Counted from the first letter of the stretch, positions 23,996 through 32,580 are shown. The stretch is DNA of 33,457 nt from CAZEYT01 sp964516295 (GCA_964516295.1 CAZEYT010000029.1:1-33457), one strand, 5' to 3'. Program-made: numbers and translations. Notes: generated by a model not told the origin, from the sequence alone.

Positions 23996-25995
23996 CAGAG
24001 CGCCGGGACCATCCGGCGACGAAGAGGAGGAAGTCCCGCGGCGGCCGAGATTTCTTCCTGTGTTTGAAGCCGGCGGTAATACGAGGAACCCGTCCACACG
24101 CCCCAGCGCGAGTTCCACACATGCCCGCAGGCGGCACACGTCGTCGGAGTCGGTAGTCCGGGCAGCCAAGGGTTCTCGGCCCCACATTTCAGGCATTCCG
24201 TAACGAAGGCAGGCTGGGCGCTCAGCATCGTTTCAACCGCCTTGTCGACCGGTGAGTCAATATCCCCGGCCTCCAGCGACAGGGTGAAGTTTCGTTCGCG
24301 ACTACAGCGCTCGAGATAGCGCTTGTGGGTTGCCTCGAACAATTTTGCGATTCCGTTCAGGCTCGCAAACCGCCGGTCGCGCCGGTCGTCCAGCATGTGG
24401 ACCGTGAGAAGGATTTTCATCGCTGCCCGGGTGGTCAGAGGAATCTGGTGATCCCGTGAGAAGGAGGCAAAGGTCTCCGCCATTTCAGGTGGCGAAAGGG
24501 GGGGGAAACGCAGCACCGCACGAAACATCTGCTCGCTTTCCGTGCTGCTTCGAACGATGGGGCGAACACTTTCCCGCTCGCCGGCAAAAATGACAATCGT
24601 ATCCGAACTGCACGAGGACAATAGGGCTTGGAGGATGTCGCGCGCGCGCGAAAACGAGATCCGTGAGTCATGCCGGTCGATGTCCGACGGGGCATGCAGC
24701 ATGAGAATGCCGCCCGCAGATGCTTGCGCGACTTGAGTTACGCCCATCCCTCCGATCATGAGGTCTTCCAGATCAATCTCCCGAAGCTCGCCTGCGCTGA
24801 GGACGCCGAGTTTTTCCAATGCTCCGGCGAGGAGCGAAGCGACGGCCCGCCGACCGGTGTCCTCGCCGCCCTCGAAAAGGAGGTGGTATTTTTGGGCGAG
24901 AACGGGAAGCCCCTGCTCGCGTCGCTTTACAGCGGCATAGGCCTGATGAATGATGTTTTCGAGGACGGGCTTCGAGTCCTCATGGCCGATCATGGCGCGG
25001 ATTTCGGCGAGAACGCGGGCGACCGGATCTTCGATATCCGGTTCGTCCAACACTGGTTTTTCTTGGATCGTGACACGGCCACCCGTGGTTTGCACCGGCT
25101 GGGCCGAGAAGGCATCGATATCGCAGGCCGAAATGATCGCATCGGTGTTCTCAAGCGTGACGTGAGCGTAAGCCGATGACCTTTGTTCCGTCAGCGTGCA
25201 ACTGTGAAGCTGAATGGTACCGCTCTGCGAGGCCATGACCGAGGCGAGCTCCGTGGCTTCAAAGCGACAGGCGATGAGGTCCACCGGGGGGCATTCCACC
25301 AAGTGGACGCCGAGTTGGTTCCGGAGGAAGAAGCATCCGGAAAATGCCAGTGCGGCCTTTTCGCCATGAACGCCGGCTCCGGGCTCCGCCGGGCTTGTTC
25401 CGGTGGAACTTTCGATCCGGGCGTGCAGGAGTGACACTTTCGCGTTCGACATCGCGTTGAGCCCCACCTGACATCCCGCTATGGTGGAGGCGAAAATCTC
25501 GGCCGTGGCTCCGTCTTTGACTTCAACGCCGGTTGGCGCGGCGCCGGTCCAACTACTCTGGAGAAAAAGGTGGGCATCTGTGCCCTCGACTTCTATTCCG
25601 CCCGGGATGCGGCATTCGCTCAGAATGAGACTTCCTTTTTTGATCCGAACTGTGGGCGACTCGGCGGAGGCGGATTGAAACGTGATTCCCGATATCCACG
25701 CGGTGAACGCTCCGGAAATCGTGAGCGCGGGTGCACCGGCCCGGCCTTCGAAGCGAACGGAACCCGGACGGAGCGCGCGAATCGCAACCTGACGGTGGAT
25801 TTCCGGGGCGGGATACACCCCGGGCGGCAAAAGGATGACATCGTTGCGGTGAGCCCGTCGGACAGCACCGAGAAATGTCCGCACCACCTGGGCATGGCTG
25901 TCCCCGGACTCGATGACCACAGGCCGCAAAACCTCCTCTGGAAAGGTTTTATGGAGAACACCGGTCACCGCCGGTTTTCGCAGCACCGGCTTCAT
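23995..25995 (-). CDS. Beta-helix protein fused to a degenerate CbbX-like AAA+ domain and a zinc ribbon
   Basis: A 666-aa three-part protein. Residues about 25-312 are repetitive, with short beta-strand-like repeats of the right-handed parallel beta-helix (pectate-lyase-like) type and no signal peptide. Residues about 325-565 align by pattern with CbbX/SpoVK/EccA-type AAA+ ATPases: the lead-in helices, the block after Walker A and the Ile-Val-Ile-Phe-Ala-Gly-Glu stretch are recognisable. However, the Walker A region reads Gly-Gly-Glu-Asp-Thr-Gly-Arg-Arg (377-383), with no Lys-Thr. Walker B reads Gly-Ile-Leu-Met-Leu-His-Ala-Pro (429-436), with no Asp-Glu. The domain should not hydrolyse ATP. 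The C-terminus has a zinc ribbon, Cys601/Cys604 and Cys620/Cys623. ATG 25995 is chosen because composition upstream looks noncoding. It lies between gatA and a coupled serine hydrolase; function unknown. Confidence 0.8.
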   Translation of the reverse strand: MKPVLRKPAVTGVLHKTFPEEVLRPVVIESGDSHAQVVRTFLGAVRRAHRNDVILLPPGVYPAPEIHRQVAIRALRPGSVRFEGRAGAPALTISGAFTAWISGITFQSASAESPTVRIKKGSLILSECRIPGGIEVEGTDAHLFLQSSWTGAAPTGVEVKDGATAEIFASTIAGCQVGLNAMSNAKVSLLHARIESSTGTSPAEPGAGVHGEKAALAFSGCFFLRNQLGVHLVECPPVDLIACRFEATELASVMASQSGTIQLHSCTLTEQRSSAYAHVTLENTDAIISACDIDAFSAQPVQTTGGRVTIQEKPVLDEPDIEDPVARVLAEIRAMIGHEDSKPVLENIIHQAYAAVKRREQGLPVLAQKYHLLFEGGEDTGRRAVASLLAGALEKLGVLSAGELREIDLEDLMIGGMGVTQVAQASAGGILMLHAPSDIDRHDSRISFSRARDILQALLSSCSSDTIVIFAGERESVRPIVRSSTESEQMFRAVLRFPPLSPPEMAETFASFSRDHQIPLTTRAAMKILLTVHMLDDRRDRRFASLNGIAKLFEATHKRYLERCSRERNFTLSLEAGDIDSPVDKAVETMLSAQPAFVTECLKCGAENPWLPGLPTPTTCAACGHVWNSRWGVWTGSSYYRRLQTQEEISAAAGLPPLRRRMVPAL

Positions 25996-26023
25996 TTGCG
26001 AAGGGAGTGAGGAAGGAAACTTC

Positions 26024-26036
26024 GTGACGTTGTCAC
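26024..26036. repeat. Short inverted repeat upstream of the beta-helix/AAA+ gene
   Basis: GTGAC-GTT-GTCAC is a perfect 5-bp inverted repeat about 30 bases upstream of ATG 25995. It could be an operator half-site pair, but it is short and may be chance. Confidence 0.25.
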
Positions 26037-26068
26037 CTGTTGAGCATCCTCCCGACCGCCCGGAATGT

Positions 26069-26084
26069 CCAGTCGAATGACTGG
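26069..26084 (-). terminator. Weak hairpin just after gatA
   Basis: CCAGTC-ATTC-GACTGG (minus strand) forms a perfect 6-bp stem two bases after the gatA stop. No U-tract follows, so it is at best an attenuator or an RNA-stability hairpin before the beta-helix/AAA+ gene. Confidence 0.35.
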
Positions 26085-26086
26085 AT

Positions 26087-27541
26087 TTACCTAGGGTTCC
26101 GGGCGAGGACGTCGGTGGCTCCGGCGCGTTCAAACGCGTCGGCGATTCCGAGGAGACGGGTCTCGTCGAGAGGCTTGCCAAGGAATTGTAGGCCCACCGG
26201 AAGCGCCGTGCCCGCTTCCTCGACAAACCCGCACGGCACACTGATACCGCAGATACCAGCCAAGTTGGCGGCGATGGTAAAAATGTCGGCCAGATACATG
26301 CGGAGCGGATCGTTCACGCGCTCGCCAATTTTGAAAGCGAGGTCCGGCGAGGTCGGGCAGACGAGTGCGTCAACCTTTTCGAAGGCTTCGGTGAAATCCC
26401 GGCGGATGAGAGTGCGGACCTTCTGAGCGCGGAGATAGTAGGCGTCGTAGTAACCGCTCGAAAGAACGTAGGTGCCGAGAATGATGCGACGCTTGACCTC
26501 GCTGCCGAAGCCTTCCTCGCGCGAGCGGAAGTAGTGGTCGAGGAGGTCTTTCGGGTTCTTGGCGCGATGGCCGTAGCGAACGCCGTCGAAGCGTGCAAGG
26601 TTCGCGGAGGCCTCGGCGGTCGCGATGATGTAATAAACGCCAACCGCATAGGAGGTATTTGGCAGTGAAACGTCCACGAGCTCGGCACCGAGTCCCCTGC
26701 AGGTTTTGATGGCTTCCTCGACCTTTGCGCGGATGCGGGGATCCATGCCGTCCACAAAGTATTCTTTGGGAATGCCGAGGCGGATGCCTTTGAGATCGCG
26801 TCCGAGTTGGGACGTGAAGTCTTCGGCCGGGAGATCGAGCGATGTGGAGTCCTGCGGATCGCGACCGGCGAGGACATTGAGAAGCGCGGCGCAGTCGCGT
26901 GTGCTCCGGGCAAACGGGCCGATTTGATCCAACGAGGAGGCAAAGGCAACGAGTCCGTAGCGGGAAACACGACCGTAGCTCGGTTTGAGTCCTACGACCC
27001 CGCAAAGAGCCGCGGGTTGGCGGATCGAGCCGCCGGTGTCACTTCCAAGCGTGGCAAACGCCTCGCGCGCCGCAACAGCTGCCGCAGAGCCGCCGCTCGA
27101 GCCGCCGGGAATCCGCATGGGATCCCAAGGGTTGCGTGTGACCTGGTAGGCCGAGTTTTCCGTGGAGGAACCCATGGCGAACTCGTCCATGTTGAGTCGT
27201 CCAAACGGAATCGCCCCGGCCGCGCGGAGCTTGTCGATGACCGTGGCATCGTAAGGGGCCGTATACCCGGCGAGAATCTTCGAAGCGCACGTGCAGGGCT
27301 CGCCTTTGACGTTGATGACGTCTTTGATGCCGATCGGCACACCGCCCAGCGGGAGGGATACATCCGCCTTTTCCGCCGCGGCAAGGGCGGATTCGAAATC
27401 ACGGGAAAGGTAGGCCTGAATCTCGCGATCTTCGGACGCAATGCGCGATTCCAAGGCCCGGACGGCTTCCACCGGCGTGAATGCTCCGCTTCGGAAACCG
27501 GCCTGAAGGTCGGTGATGGTAAGATCGGTGAGAGCGCTCAT
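26087..27541 (-). CDS. gatA: Asp-tRNA(Asn)/Glu-tRNA(Gln) amidotransferase subunit A
   Basis: The glutaminase subunit (484 aa) of the GatCAB complex, which supplies ammonia to convert mischarged Glu-tRNA(Gln) or Asp-tRNA(Asn). The amidase catalytic triad is complete: Lys73 (Gly-Ile-Lys-Asp), cis-Ser148 (Gly-Gly-Ser-Ser-Gly-Gly) and nucleophile Ser172 (Asp-Thr-Gly-Gly-Ser-Ile). Length is normal. The start overlaps the gatC stop by four bases. gatB is not in the window, so the complex is encoded at two loci. Presence of GatCA suggests that the organism lacks GlnRS, AsnRS or both, which is an inference. Confidence 0.96.
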   Translation of the reverse strand: MSALTDLTITDLQAGFRSGAFTPVEAVRALESRIASEDREIQAYLSRDFESALAAAEKADVSLPLGGVPIGIKDVINVKGEPCTCASKILAGYTAPYDATVIDKLRAAGAIPFGRLNMDEFAMGSSTENSAYQVTRNPWDPMRIPGGSSGGSAAAVAAREAFATLGSDTGGSIRQPAALCGVVGLKPSYGRVSRYGLVAFASSLDQIGPFARSTRDCAALLNVLAGRDPQDSTSLDLPAEDFTSQLGRDLKGIRLGIPKEYFVDGMDPRIRAKVEEAIKTCRGLGAELVDVSLPNTSYAVGVYYIIATAEASANLARFDGVRYGHRAKNPKDLLDHYFRSREEGFGSEVKRRIILGTYVLSSGYYDAYYLRAQKVRTLIRRDFTEAFEKVDALVCPTSPDLAFKIGERVNDPLRMYLADIFTIAANLAGICGISVPCGFVEEAGTALPVGLQFLGKPLDETRLLGIADAFERAGATDVLARNPR

Positions 27542-27825
27542 TCGATGACTTTGGTAACGACGACGAGGTTGTTTGCCGCGTGCGGAGCGTTCGCGAGCAC
27601 GGCGGCGCGGTCGAGACCCGGACGCGGCTCGTCGGCGCGGAACACGTTGAAAACCGGAGCCGCATGTGCGGTGGGCTCGACCTGCGAGACATCGAGTGTT
27701 CCCAATTGCTCCACGTACTCGAGCACGCTGCCGAGTTGCGATTGGAACAGGGCGGCTTCTTCGTCGGTGATTTCGATGCGGGCGAGTCGCGCCACATCGC
27801 GGACATCAAGGTTCGGGCTGCTCAT
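27538..27825 (-). CDS. gatC: Asp-tRNA(Asn)/Glu-tRNA(Gln) amidotransferase subunit C
   Basis: The small stabilising subunit of GatCAB (95 aa), which wraps around GatA and GatB. The pattern Val-Ala-Arg-Leu-Ala-Arg-Ile near the N-terminus, followed by Leu-Gly-Ser-Val-Leu-Glu-Tyr-Val-Glu-Gln-Leu and the C-terminal Val-Val-Thr-Lys-Val-Ile-Glu, is typical. The frame extends upstream, but ATG 27825 gives the normal length and lies 16 bases after the lpxA stop. It overlaps gatA by four bases. Confidence 0.92.
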   Translation of the reverse strand: MSSPNLDVRDVARLARIEITDEEAALFQSQLGSVLEYVEQLGTLDVSQVEPTAHAAPVFNVFRADEPRPGLDRAAVLANAPHAANNLVVVTKVIE

Positions 27826-27841
27826 GATAAGGTAAATGGGA

Positions 27842-28615
27842 TCAGCGGACAATTCCGCGCTGGCTCGACTCCACGAACGTGAGAAGTTGGTCGAGCACCG
27901 GGACACCCGGGAGCTCGGCGCGCATTTTCTCGCAGGCTTGTTTGACGTTGAGGTTCGAGCGGTAAAGAAAACGATAAGCCTCGCGGAGCACGCGGGTGTC
28001 GTCGGTTGAAAAACCCCGGCGCTCCAGCCCGACCTGGTTCACACCCCGCACCTCGGCCGGGTTGCCGTCGGCGATCATGAATGGCGGGACATCCTGCACG
28101 ATTTTCGTACACCCGCCGACGATCGAGTGGCGTCCGATCCGGCAAAATTGGTGAACGCCCGAAAGGCCACCGATCACCGCATGGTCTTCGACGAGGACGT
28201 GTCCGGCGATGGTGCCGTTGTTGGAAAAAATCACAAAGTCTCCGACGGTGCAGTCGTGGGCGATGTGAGAATAGGCGAGGAAATTCCCGTCATTTCCGAC
28301 CAGGGTCTTCGCGCCCGGGGCGGTTCCGCGATTGACTGTGCAGAATTCGCGGAACGCATTGCGGTCGCCAATCTCGAGATGCGTCGGCTCGCCGGCATAT
28401 TTGAGATCCTGCGAGCGCTGGCCGATCGAGCAATACGGAAAGAACACGTTCTCCACTCCGATCACGGTCGGGCCGGCGATGGCGACATGACTGATAAGTC
28501 GGCATCCGGGTCCCAGGCGGACGTTCGGTCCGACATGACAAAAGGGTCCGATCTCGCAATCCTCGGCCACTTCGGCAGCGGGATCGATCACCGCGCTGGG
28601 GTGGATCTTCGTCAT
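27842..28615 (-). CDS. lpxA: UDP-N-acetylglucosamine O-acyltransferase
   Basis: The first enzyme of lipid A synthesis (257 aa), transferring a 3-hydroxyacyl chain from ACP to UDP-GlcNAc. The N-terminal two thirds are hexapeptide repeats of a left-handed beta-helix. The catalytic His is His120 in Ser-His117-Ile-Ala-His120-Asp (His125 in E. coli). Gly168 aligns with E. coli Gly173, the residue that sets acyl chain length, which hints at a long (C14-like) chain, although the nearby residues differ. The C-terminal helical domain is normal. The start overlaps the LpxC-FabZ stop by four bases. Confidence 0.95.
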   Translation of the reverse strand: MTKIHPSAVIDPAAEVAEDCEIGPFCHVGPNVRLGPGCRLISHVAIAGPTVIGVENVFFPYCSIGQRSQDLKYAGEPTHLEIGDRNAFREFCTVNRGTAPGAKTLVGNDGNFLAYSHIAHDCTVGDFVIFSNNGTIAGHVLVEDHAVIGGLSGVHQFCRIGRHSIVGGCTKIVQDVPPFMIADGNPAEVRGVNQVGLERRGFSTDDTRVLREAYRFLYRSNLNVKQACEKMRAELPGVPVLDQLLTFVESSQRGIVR

Positions 28616-29913
28616 TTGTCAACGAGGCCGAAGAGCAGCTGGCCTTCCGAGACGACCTCGCCGTTGACGAGACAGCGGCAACTGGCCTTGCCGAGGCGTT
28701 TTTTTACACTCGTCATCTCGCATTCGATGAACAGCGTGTCGCCGGGCATCACGGGCTTGCGGAATTTCACTTCGTCCGCGCTCATGAAGTAGCCGATTTT
28801 TCCGGCGTTTTCGGTCTTGCGCATCATGACAATGCTGGCGACCTGGGCCATGGCTTCGAGTTGGAGAACGCCGGGCATGACCGGGTGGCCCGGGAAGTGG
28901 CCTTGGAAAAATGGCTCGTTGATGGTGACCGCCTTGACGCCCACGGCTTTGACATCGCCTTGGAACTCGATGATCCGGTCCACCATGAGAAAGGGATAAC
29001 GGTGCGGCAGGGTCTTCATGACCTCGTTGACGTCGAGCGCTCCGGTGGTGGCGGCCACGGGGCGCGGAGCAGCTGCCATGATTTCAGCGAGGCGGATGGC
29101 GAGGCGCTTGGCGGCTTCGGTATTGATGCCATGCCCGGGTTTCACCGCCACCACGTGTCCGCGCAGGCGGCGACCGGCGAGCGAGAGATCGCCGATGATG
29201 TCGAGGATCTTGTGGCGCACGAACTCATCGGGAAAACGAAGTGGTTCCTTGCTGAGAACGCTGTCGCCTCGCGCGACGATGGCGTTTTCCAAGCTGCCGC
29301 CCTTGATGAGGCCTTTGTCCATCAGGGGTTTGACGTCCTCGTAAAAAACGAAGGTCCGCGCGGGAGCGATCTCCTTCTCGTAGAATTCGGGGGTGATCTC
29401 CGCGGAAAGAAATTGGGTAAACCGGCCCTGCGGACCCGCCTGCGTGCAGGAGATGCGGAATTTTTGGTCCGGGAGGATGACGAGGATCGATTCGCCGACT
29501 TCGATGGTGAGCGGTTCGTCGATCTCAAGAAATGCCCGGGGGGCATCCTGCTCGACGATGCCCGCTTGCAAGATCATGGCCACATACGCCGAGGCACTGC
29601 CGTCCCCGATGGGCGGCTCGTTGGCGTTCATCTGGATGAGGGCGTTGTCCACACCCAAGCCGGTGAGGGCGGAGAGGACGTGCTCGACGGTGTGAATTTT
29701 CACCGTTCCGGCGACGAGTGTCGTCGCTCGCTCGACCATCTTCACATGCGACGCCGCGGCATCGACGATCGGCTCATCCGGCAGATCCACCCGCTGGAAT
29801 TTGTAACCATGGCCCGCCGGTGCCGGGAGGATGGTCAGGGTGACTTTTTCGCCCGTGTGCAGGGCACTGCCGGTGAGGGTGGCGGGGGATGCGAGGGTGC
29901 GTTGTTTTTCCAC
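28612..29913 (-). CDS. lpxC-fabZ: Fused LpxC deacetylase / FabZ dehydratase
   Basis: A 433-aa bifunctional protein. Residues 1 to about 285 are LpxC, which deacetylates UDP-3-O-acyl-GlcNAc: zinc ligands His78 (in His-Thr-Val-Glu77-His78), His234 and Asp238, and catalytic His261 in Lys-Pro-Gly-His-Gly. Residues from about 292 are FabZ, a 3-hydroxyacyl-ACP dehydratase: Leu-Pro-His-Arg-Tyr-Pro-Phe, His339 in Gly-His-Phe-Pro-Gly-His-Pro and Glu353. The fusion is known from Bacteroidota and some PVC bacteria. Both enzymes act on the 3-hydroxyacyl-ACP branch point between lipid A and phospholipids. The start is GTG 29913, 28 bases after the cNMP-binding gene, with no Shine-Dalgarno. Confidence 0.96.
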   Translation of the reverse strand: MEKQRTLASPATLTGSALHTGEKVTLTILPAPAGHGYKFQRVDLPDEPIVDAAASHVKMVERATTLVAGTVKIHTVEHVLSALTGLGVDNALIQMNANEPPIGDGSASAYVAMILQAGIVEQDAPRAFLEIDEPLTIEVGESILVILPDQKFRISCTQAGPQGRFTQFLSAEITPEFYEKEIAPARTFVFYEDVKPLMDKGLIKGGSLENAIVARGDSVLSKEPLRFPDEFVRHKILDIIGDLSLAGRRLRGHVVAVKPGHGINTEAAKRLAIRLAEIMAAAPRPVAATTGALDVNEVMKTLPHRYPFLMVDRIIEFQGDVKAVGVKAVTINEPFFQGHFPGHPVMPGVLQLEAMAQVASIVMMRKTENAGKIGYFMSADEVKFRKPVMPGDTLFIECEMTSVKKRLGKASCRCLVNGEVVSEGQLLFGLVDK

Positions 29914-29941
29914 GAGTAAAAATTGAAATCAGAGGCGCGTC

Positions 29942-30442
29942 TTACTCCGCCGCCTCGGTGCGGAGGAGGATGTCGATATACTTCTCGTTGCTCGCACGCA
30001 GGCGCGTAACGAGAGCCCGGCCGATCGCGCCGAGAATCTGGATGGCGGCGGCAGGTTGGAGTCCGGCGAGGACGCCGATCGTCATGCGCGTGATGCGGAG
30101 CAGCGTGCAATCCTCCAGCGCGGTGACATGGGCCGAGCGGGGGCCGTCATCGACGAGGGATATTTCCCCGAAGAAATCTCCGGCCGAGAGGGTCGAGAGC
30201 TCGATCTCACGTCCGCCGGTCTCGACCGTGATGCGGACGCTGCCTTCGAGGAGGACAAAGAGGCTGTGCCCTTCTTCGCCGGCGTTGACGATGCGATTGC
30301 CCGAAGGAAAGGAAAGGGTGTCGCTGAGCTGGAGGAGGGTGCCCAACTCCTCGGGACTGAGTCCCGCAAAGATGCGGAACTTCGACAAACGGGGATCATC
30401 CGGTTGGAGCTTGATCGGGTGGGTTGGTGACGATTTTTCCAT
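29942..30442 (-). CDS. Stand-alone cyclic-nucleotide-binding domain protein
   Basis: A 166-aa protein made almost entirely of one CRP-type cyclic-nucleotide-binding domain (about 20-140) with a short C-terminal helix. The phosphate-binding cassette is canonical: Phe91-Gly92-Glu93 and Pro-Arg102-Ser103-Ala104, so cAMP or cGMP binding is likely. There is no helix-turn-helix, kinase or other output domain and no membrane segment. The frame runs further upstream, but ATG 30442 starts a plausible N-terminus. Even so, it overlaps the 3' end of the ABC ATPase gene by 47 bases, so the two are probably co-expressed and may interact, which is inference. Confidence 0.85.
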   Translation of the reverse strand: MEKSSPTHPIKLQPDDPRLSKFRIFAGLSPEELGTLLQLSDTLSFPSGNRIVNAGEEGHSLFVLLEGSVRITVETGGREIELSTLSAGDFFGEISLVDDGPRSAHVTALEDCTLLRITRMTIGVLAGLQPAAAIQILGAIGRALVTRLRASNEKYIDILLRTEAAE

Positions 30443-31076
30443 CGAACATGTGAATGCGGCGCGGGGCCAGTGCGGCGACCGCTTCGCTGTGCGTGACAAT
30501 AACCAGCACGGCAATTTTTTGGGAAGCAATCTTTGAGAGGGTTTCGCAGACGCGCGCGGCGTTGGAGGAGTCGAGATTGCCGGTCGGTTCGTCGGCGAGG
30601 AGGATTTTCGGAGACCCGGCGAGGGCGCGGGCGATGGCCACGCGCTGCATCTCGCCGCCGCTCAGTTGATGGGGAAAGTGGGACAGGCGGTGCCCCAGGC
30701 CGACGAGATCGAGCATTTCTGCGACGCGCGGGGCGGTGGATCGCGGCGGTTCGCCGCGCAGCAGAAGCGGGAGCTCGACATTCTCTCGCACGGTCATGGC
30801 CGGGAGGAGATTGAAGAACTGGAAAATGACGCCGAGCGTGTGGCGGCGGTAGTGCGTGAGCTCTGCCTCCCCGGCGCGGTGGAGCGCCAGGCCGTCCACG
30901 TAAATCTCGCCCGCATCCGGCGTGTCCAGCCCGCCGAGCAGGTTGAGCATCGTGCTTTTTCCACACCCGCTGGGGCCGGTGATCGTAACGAATTCCCCGG
31001 CTTCGAGCGACAGCGACACGGAGTCCAACGCGCGGACGCTTCCGTAGTGACGGGAGACGTTTTCCAGACGGACCAT
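30396..31076 (-). CDS. LolD/MacB-type ABC transporter ATP-binding protein
   Basis: A 226-aa ABC ATPase of the family that powers lipoprotein release (LolCDE), MacB and FtsE-like systems. Walker A is Gly34-Pro-Ser-Gly-Cys-Gly-Lys40-Ser, the Q-loop is Gln86, the signature is Leu-Ser-Gly-Gly-Glu (138-142), Walker B is Leu-Leu-Ala-Asp-Glu (159-163) and the switch is His196. Thr-Gly-Asn-Leu-Asp-Ser after Walker B is typical of the LolD/MacB group. No permease gene is adjacent, which is unusual. I chose ATG 31076; a TTG at 31121 would overlap the aldehyde dehydrogenase stop. Followed with overlap by a cNMP-binding protein and then by the lipid A genes. Confidence 0.9.
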   Translation of the reverse strand: MVRLENVSRHYGSVRALDSVSLSLEAGEFVTITGPSGCGKSTMLNLLGGLDTPDAGEIYVDGLALHRAGEAELTHYRRHTLGVIFQFFNLLPAMTVRENVELPLLLRGEPPRSTAPRVAEMLDLVGLGHRLSHFPHQLSGGEMQRVAIARALAGSPKILLADEPTGNLDSSNAARVCETLSKIASQKIAVLVIVTHSEAVAALAPRRIHMFDGKIVTNPPDQAPTG

Positions 31077-31102
31077 GGGACGTGGGGTGGTTTCCAAGGA
31101 GC

Positions 31103-32578
31103 TCAAATCCCGGAGAACCAACCGATCCGCTGGGGTGCGAGGCAGGTGTTGATTTGTTTGACCTCGGTGTAGGCCTCGTAGCCGTCGGTTCCGAGTTCCC
31201 GGCCGAAGCCGCTTTGTTTGTAGCCGCCCCAGGGCGCTTCATTGAAGGTGGGGTGGTAGGTGTTGATCCAAGTAATTCCCGCGCGGAGGCGGCGGATGAC
31301 ACGTTCGGCGCGCGCACCATCGCTGGTGAAAACTCCGCCGGCGAGACCGTAACGGGTGTCATTCGCCAGCCGGATCGCTTCGTCCTCGGAGTCAAAAAGC
31401 TGCACGGCGAGGACCGGGCCGAAGATTTCTTCTTGGACGATCTTCATGTCGCGCCGGGTTTCCGAAAGAATGGTCGGCTGGACAAAAAATCCCGCCCTCC
31501 GGACGTCGTCGGAATAGGTGCTTCCACCGCACAGAAGGTGCGCCCCGTCGGCGACGCCATTTCGGATATGATCGAGAACCTTTTGCTGGTGAGCCCGCGA
31601 AATCAGCGGACCCATCTCGGTGGCGGCGTCCATTCCCGGACCGACGGCAATTTTTCCCGCGGCCGCTGCGAGGCGCGGGAGGAAGTCGGCCGCAAGCGAG
31701 CGTTCCAGAACCAGGCGGGATCCCGCACTGCAAACTTCGCCCTGCCCGCAAAAGATCCCGAAAAGCGCGAACTCGAGGGCCACGTCGAGATCGGCGTCGG
31801 CAAAGACAATGTTCGGGCTTTTGCCGCCGAGTTCGAGAGTGACCTTCTTAAGATTGCCGGTGGCCGCGGCGAGAATTTTGCGGCCGGTGACCGTGCCACC
31901 CGTGAACGCGATTTTGTCCACGGCGTCATGGGCGGCAAGCGCGGAGCCGACCGGGTCGCCGGGTCCGAAAATGCACTGCACCACGCCGGGCGGAAATCCG
32001 ACCTCGTTGAGAAGTTCGAAGAGCCGCTCGGCCGACCAGGGCGTGAGTTCGGACGGCTTGAGTAGGCAGCAATTCCCGGCAGCGAGTCCCGGAGCCAGTT
32101 TCCACGCGGCCATGAGGAGCGGGTAATTCCACGGGATGATCTGCGCGCAGACGCCGATGGGTTCGCGCACCGTCCGGCAGGCGATGTTCGGATCCGGAAC
32201 TTCGAAGGTCTGGCCGTGCGGCTTGGTGGCAAGGCCGGCATAGTAGCGAAAGCACGCGGCTGCATCATTGGCGTCGCCGAGGGATTCGCGCCGGGGCTTG
32301 CCATTGTTGAGCGTGTCCCTCCGCGAGAATTCCTCCGCGTTTTTCTCAATGAGATCGGCCAGCTGAAAAAGCTTAGCCGCTCGAGTCGCCGCCGGGGTCG
32401 TTGCCCAGGGACCGTCGTCGAACGCGGTCCGCGCCGCAACAACGGCCTCTTCGACATCCTCTACGCCCGATTCCGCTGCCGACCCGAGTACGGAGCCGTC
32501 GGCCGGATTGTGAAATTCCCGCACCGAGCCCGACCGCGCCGGGACGAAGCGTCCGTTAATGTAATTGCGAAGGGTCAT
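31103..32578 (-). CDS. NAD(P)-dependent aldehyde dehydrogenase
   Basis: A 491-aa aldehyde dehydrogenase, nearest in pattern to betaine-aldehyde/gamma-aminobutyraldehyde-type members. Catalytic residues are complete: Asn151 in Pro-Trp-Asn-Tyr-Pro, Lys174 in Leu-Lys-Pro-Ser-Glu, Glu249 in Leu-Glu-Leu-Gly-Gly-Lys-Ser-Pro and nucleophile Cys283 in Gly-Glu-Val-Cys. The C-terminal Pro-Trp-Gly-Gly-Tyr-Lys-Gln-Ser-Gly-Phe-Gly-Arg-Glu block supports this group. ATG 32578 lies two bases after the stop of the small membrane protein gene. Substrate is not determinable; no choline or polyamine genes are nearby. Confidence 0.92.
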   Translation of the reverse strand: MTLRNYINGRFVPARSGSVREFHNPADGSVLGSAAESGVEDVEEAVVAARTAFDDGPWATTPAATRAAKLFQLADLIEKNAEEFSRRDTLNNGKPRRESLGDANDAAACFRYYAGLATKPHGQTFEVPDPNIACRTVREPIGVCAQIIPWNYPLLMAAWKLAPGLAAGNCCLLKPSELTPWSAERLFELLNEVGFPPGVVQCIFGPGDPVGSALAAHDAVDKIAFTGGTVTGRKILAAATGNLKKVTLELGGKSPNIVFADADLDVALEFALFGIFCGQGEVCSAGSRLVLERSLAADFLPRLAAAAGKIAVGPGMDAATEMGPLISRAHQQKVLDHIRNGVADGAHLLCGGSTYSDDVRRAGFFVQPTILSETRRDMKIVQEEIFGPVLAVQLFDSEDEAIRLANDTRYGLAGGVFTSDGARAERVIRRLRAGITWINTYHPTFNEAPWGGYKQSGFGRELGTDGYEAYTEVKQINTCLAPQRIGWFSGI

Positions 32579-32580
32579 AT

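Noticed and set aside
24000..24196. N-terminal extension of the serine hydrolase frame
   Set aside because: It overlaps the zinc ribbon of the upstream gene; ATG 23995 gives a clean signal peptide.
25996..26241. 82-residue N-terminal extension of the beta-helix/AAA+ protein
   Set aside because: It overlaps the 3' end of gatA and reads as low-complexity Arg/Ser/Pro sequence, unlike the rest of the protein.
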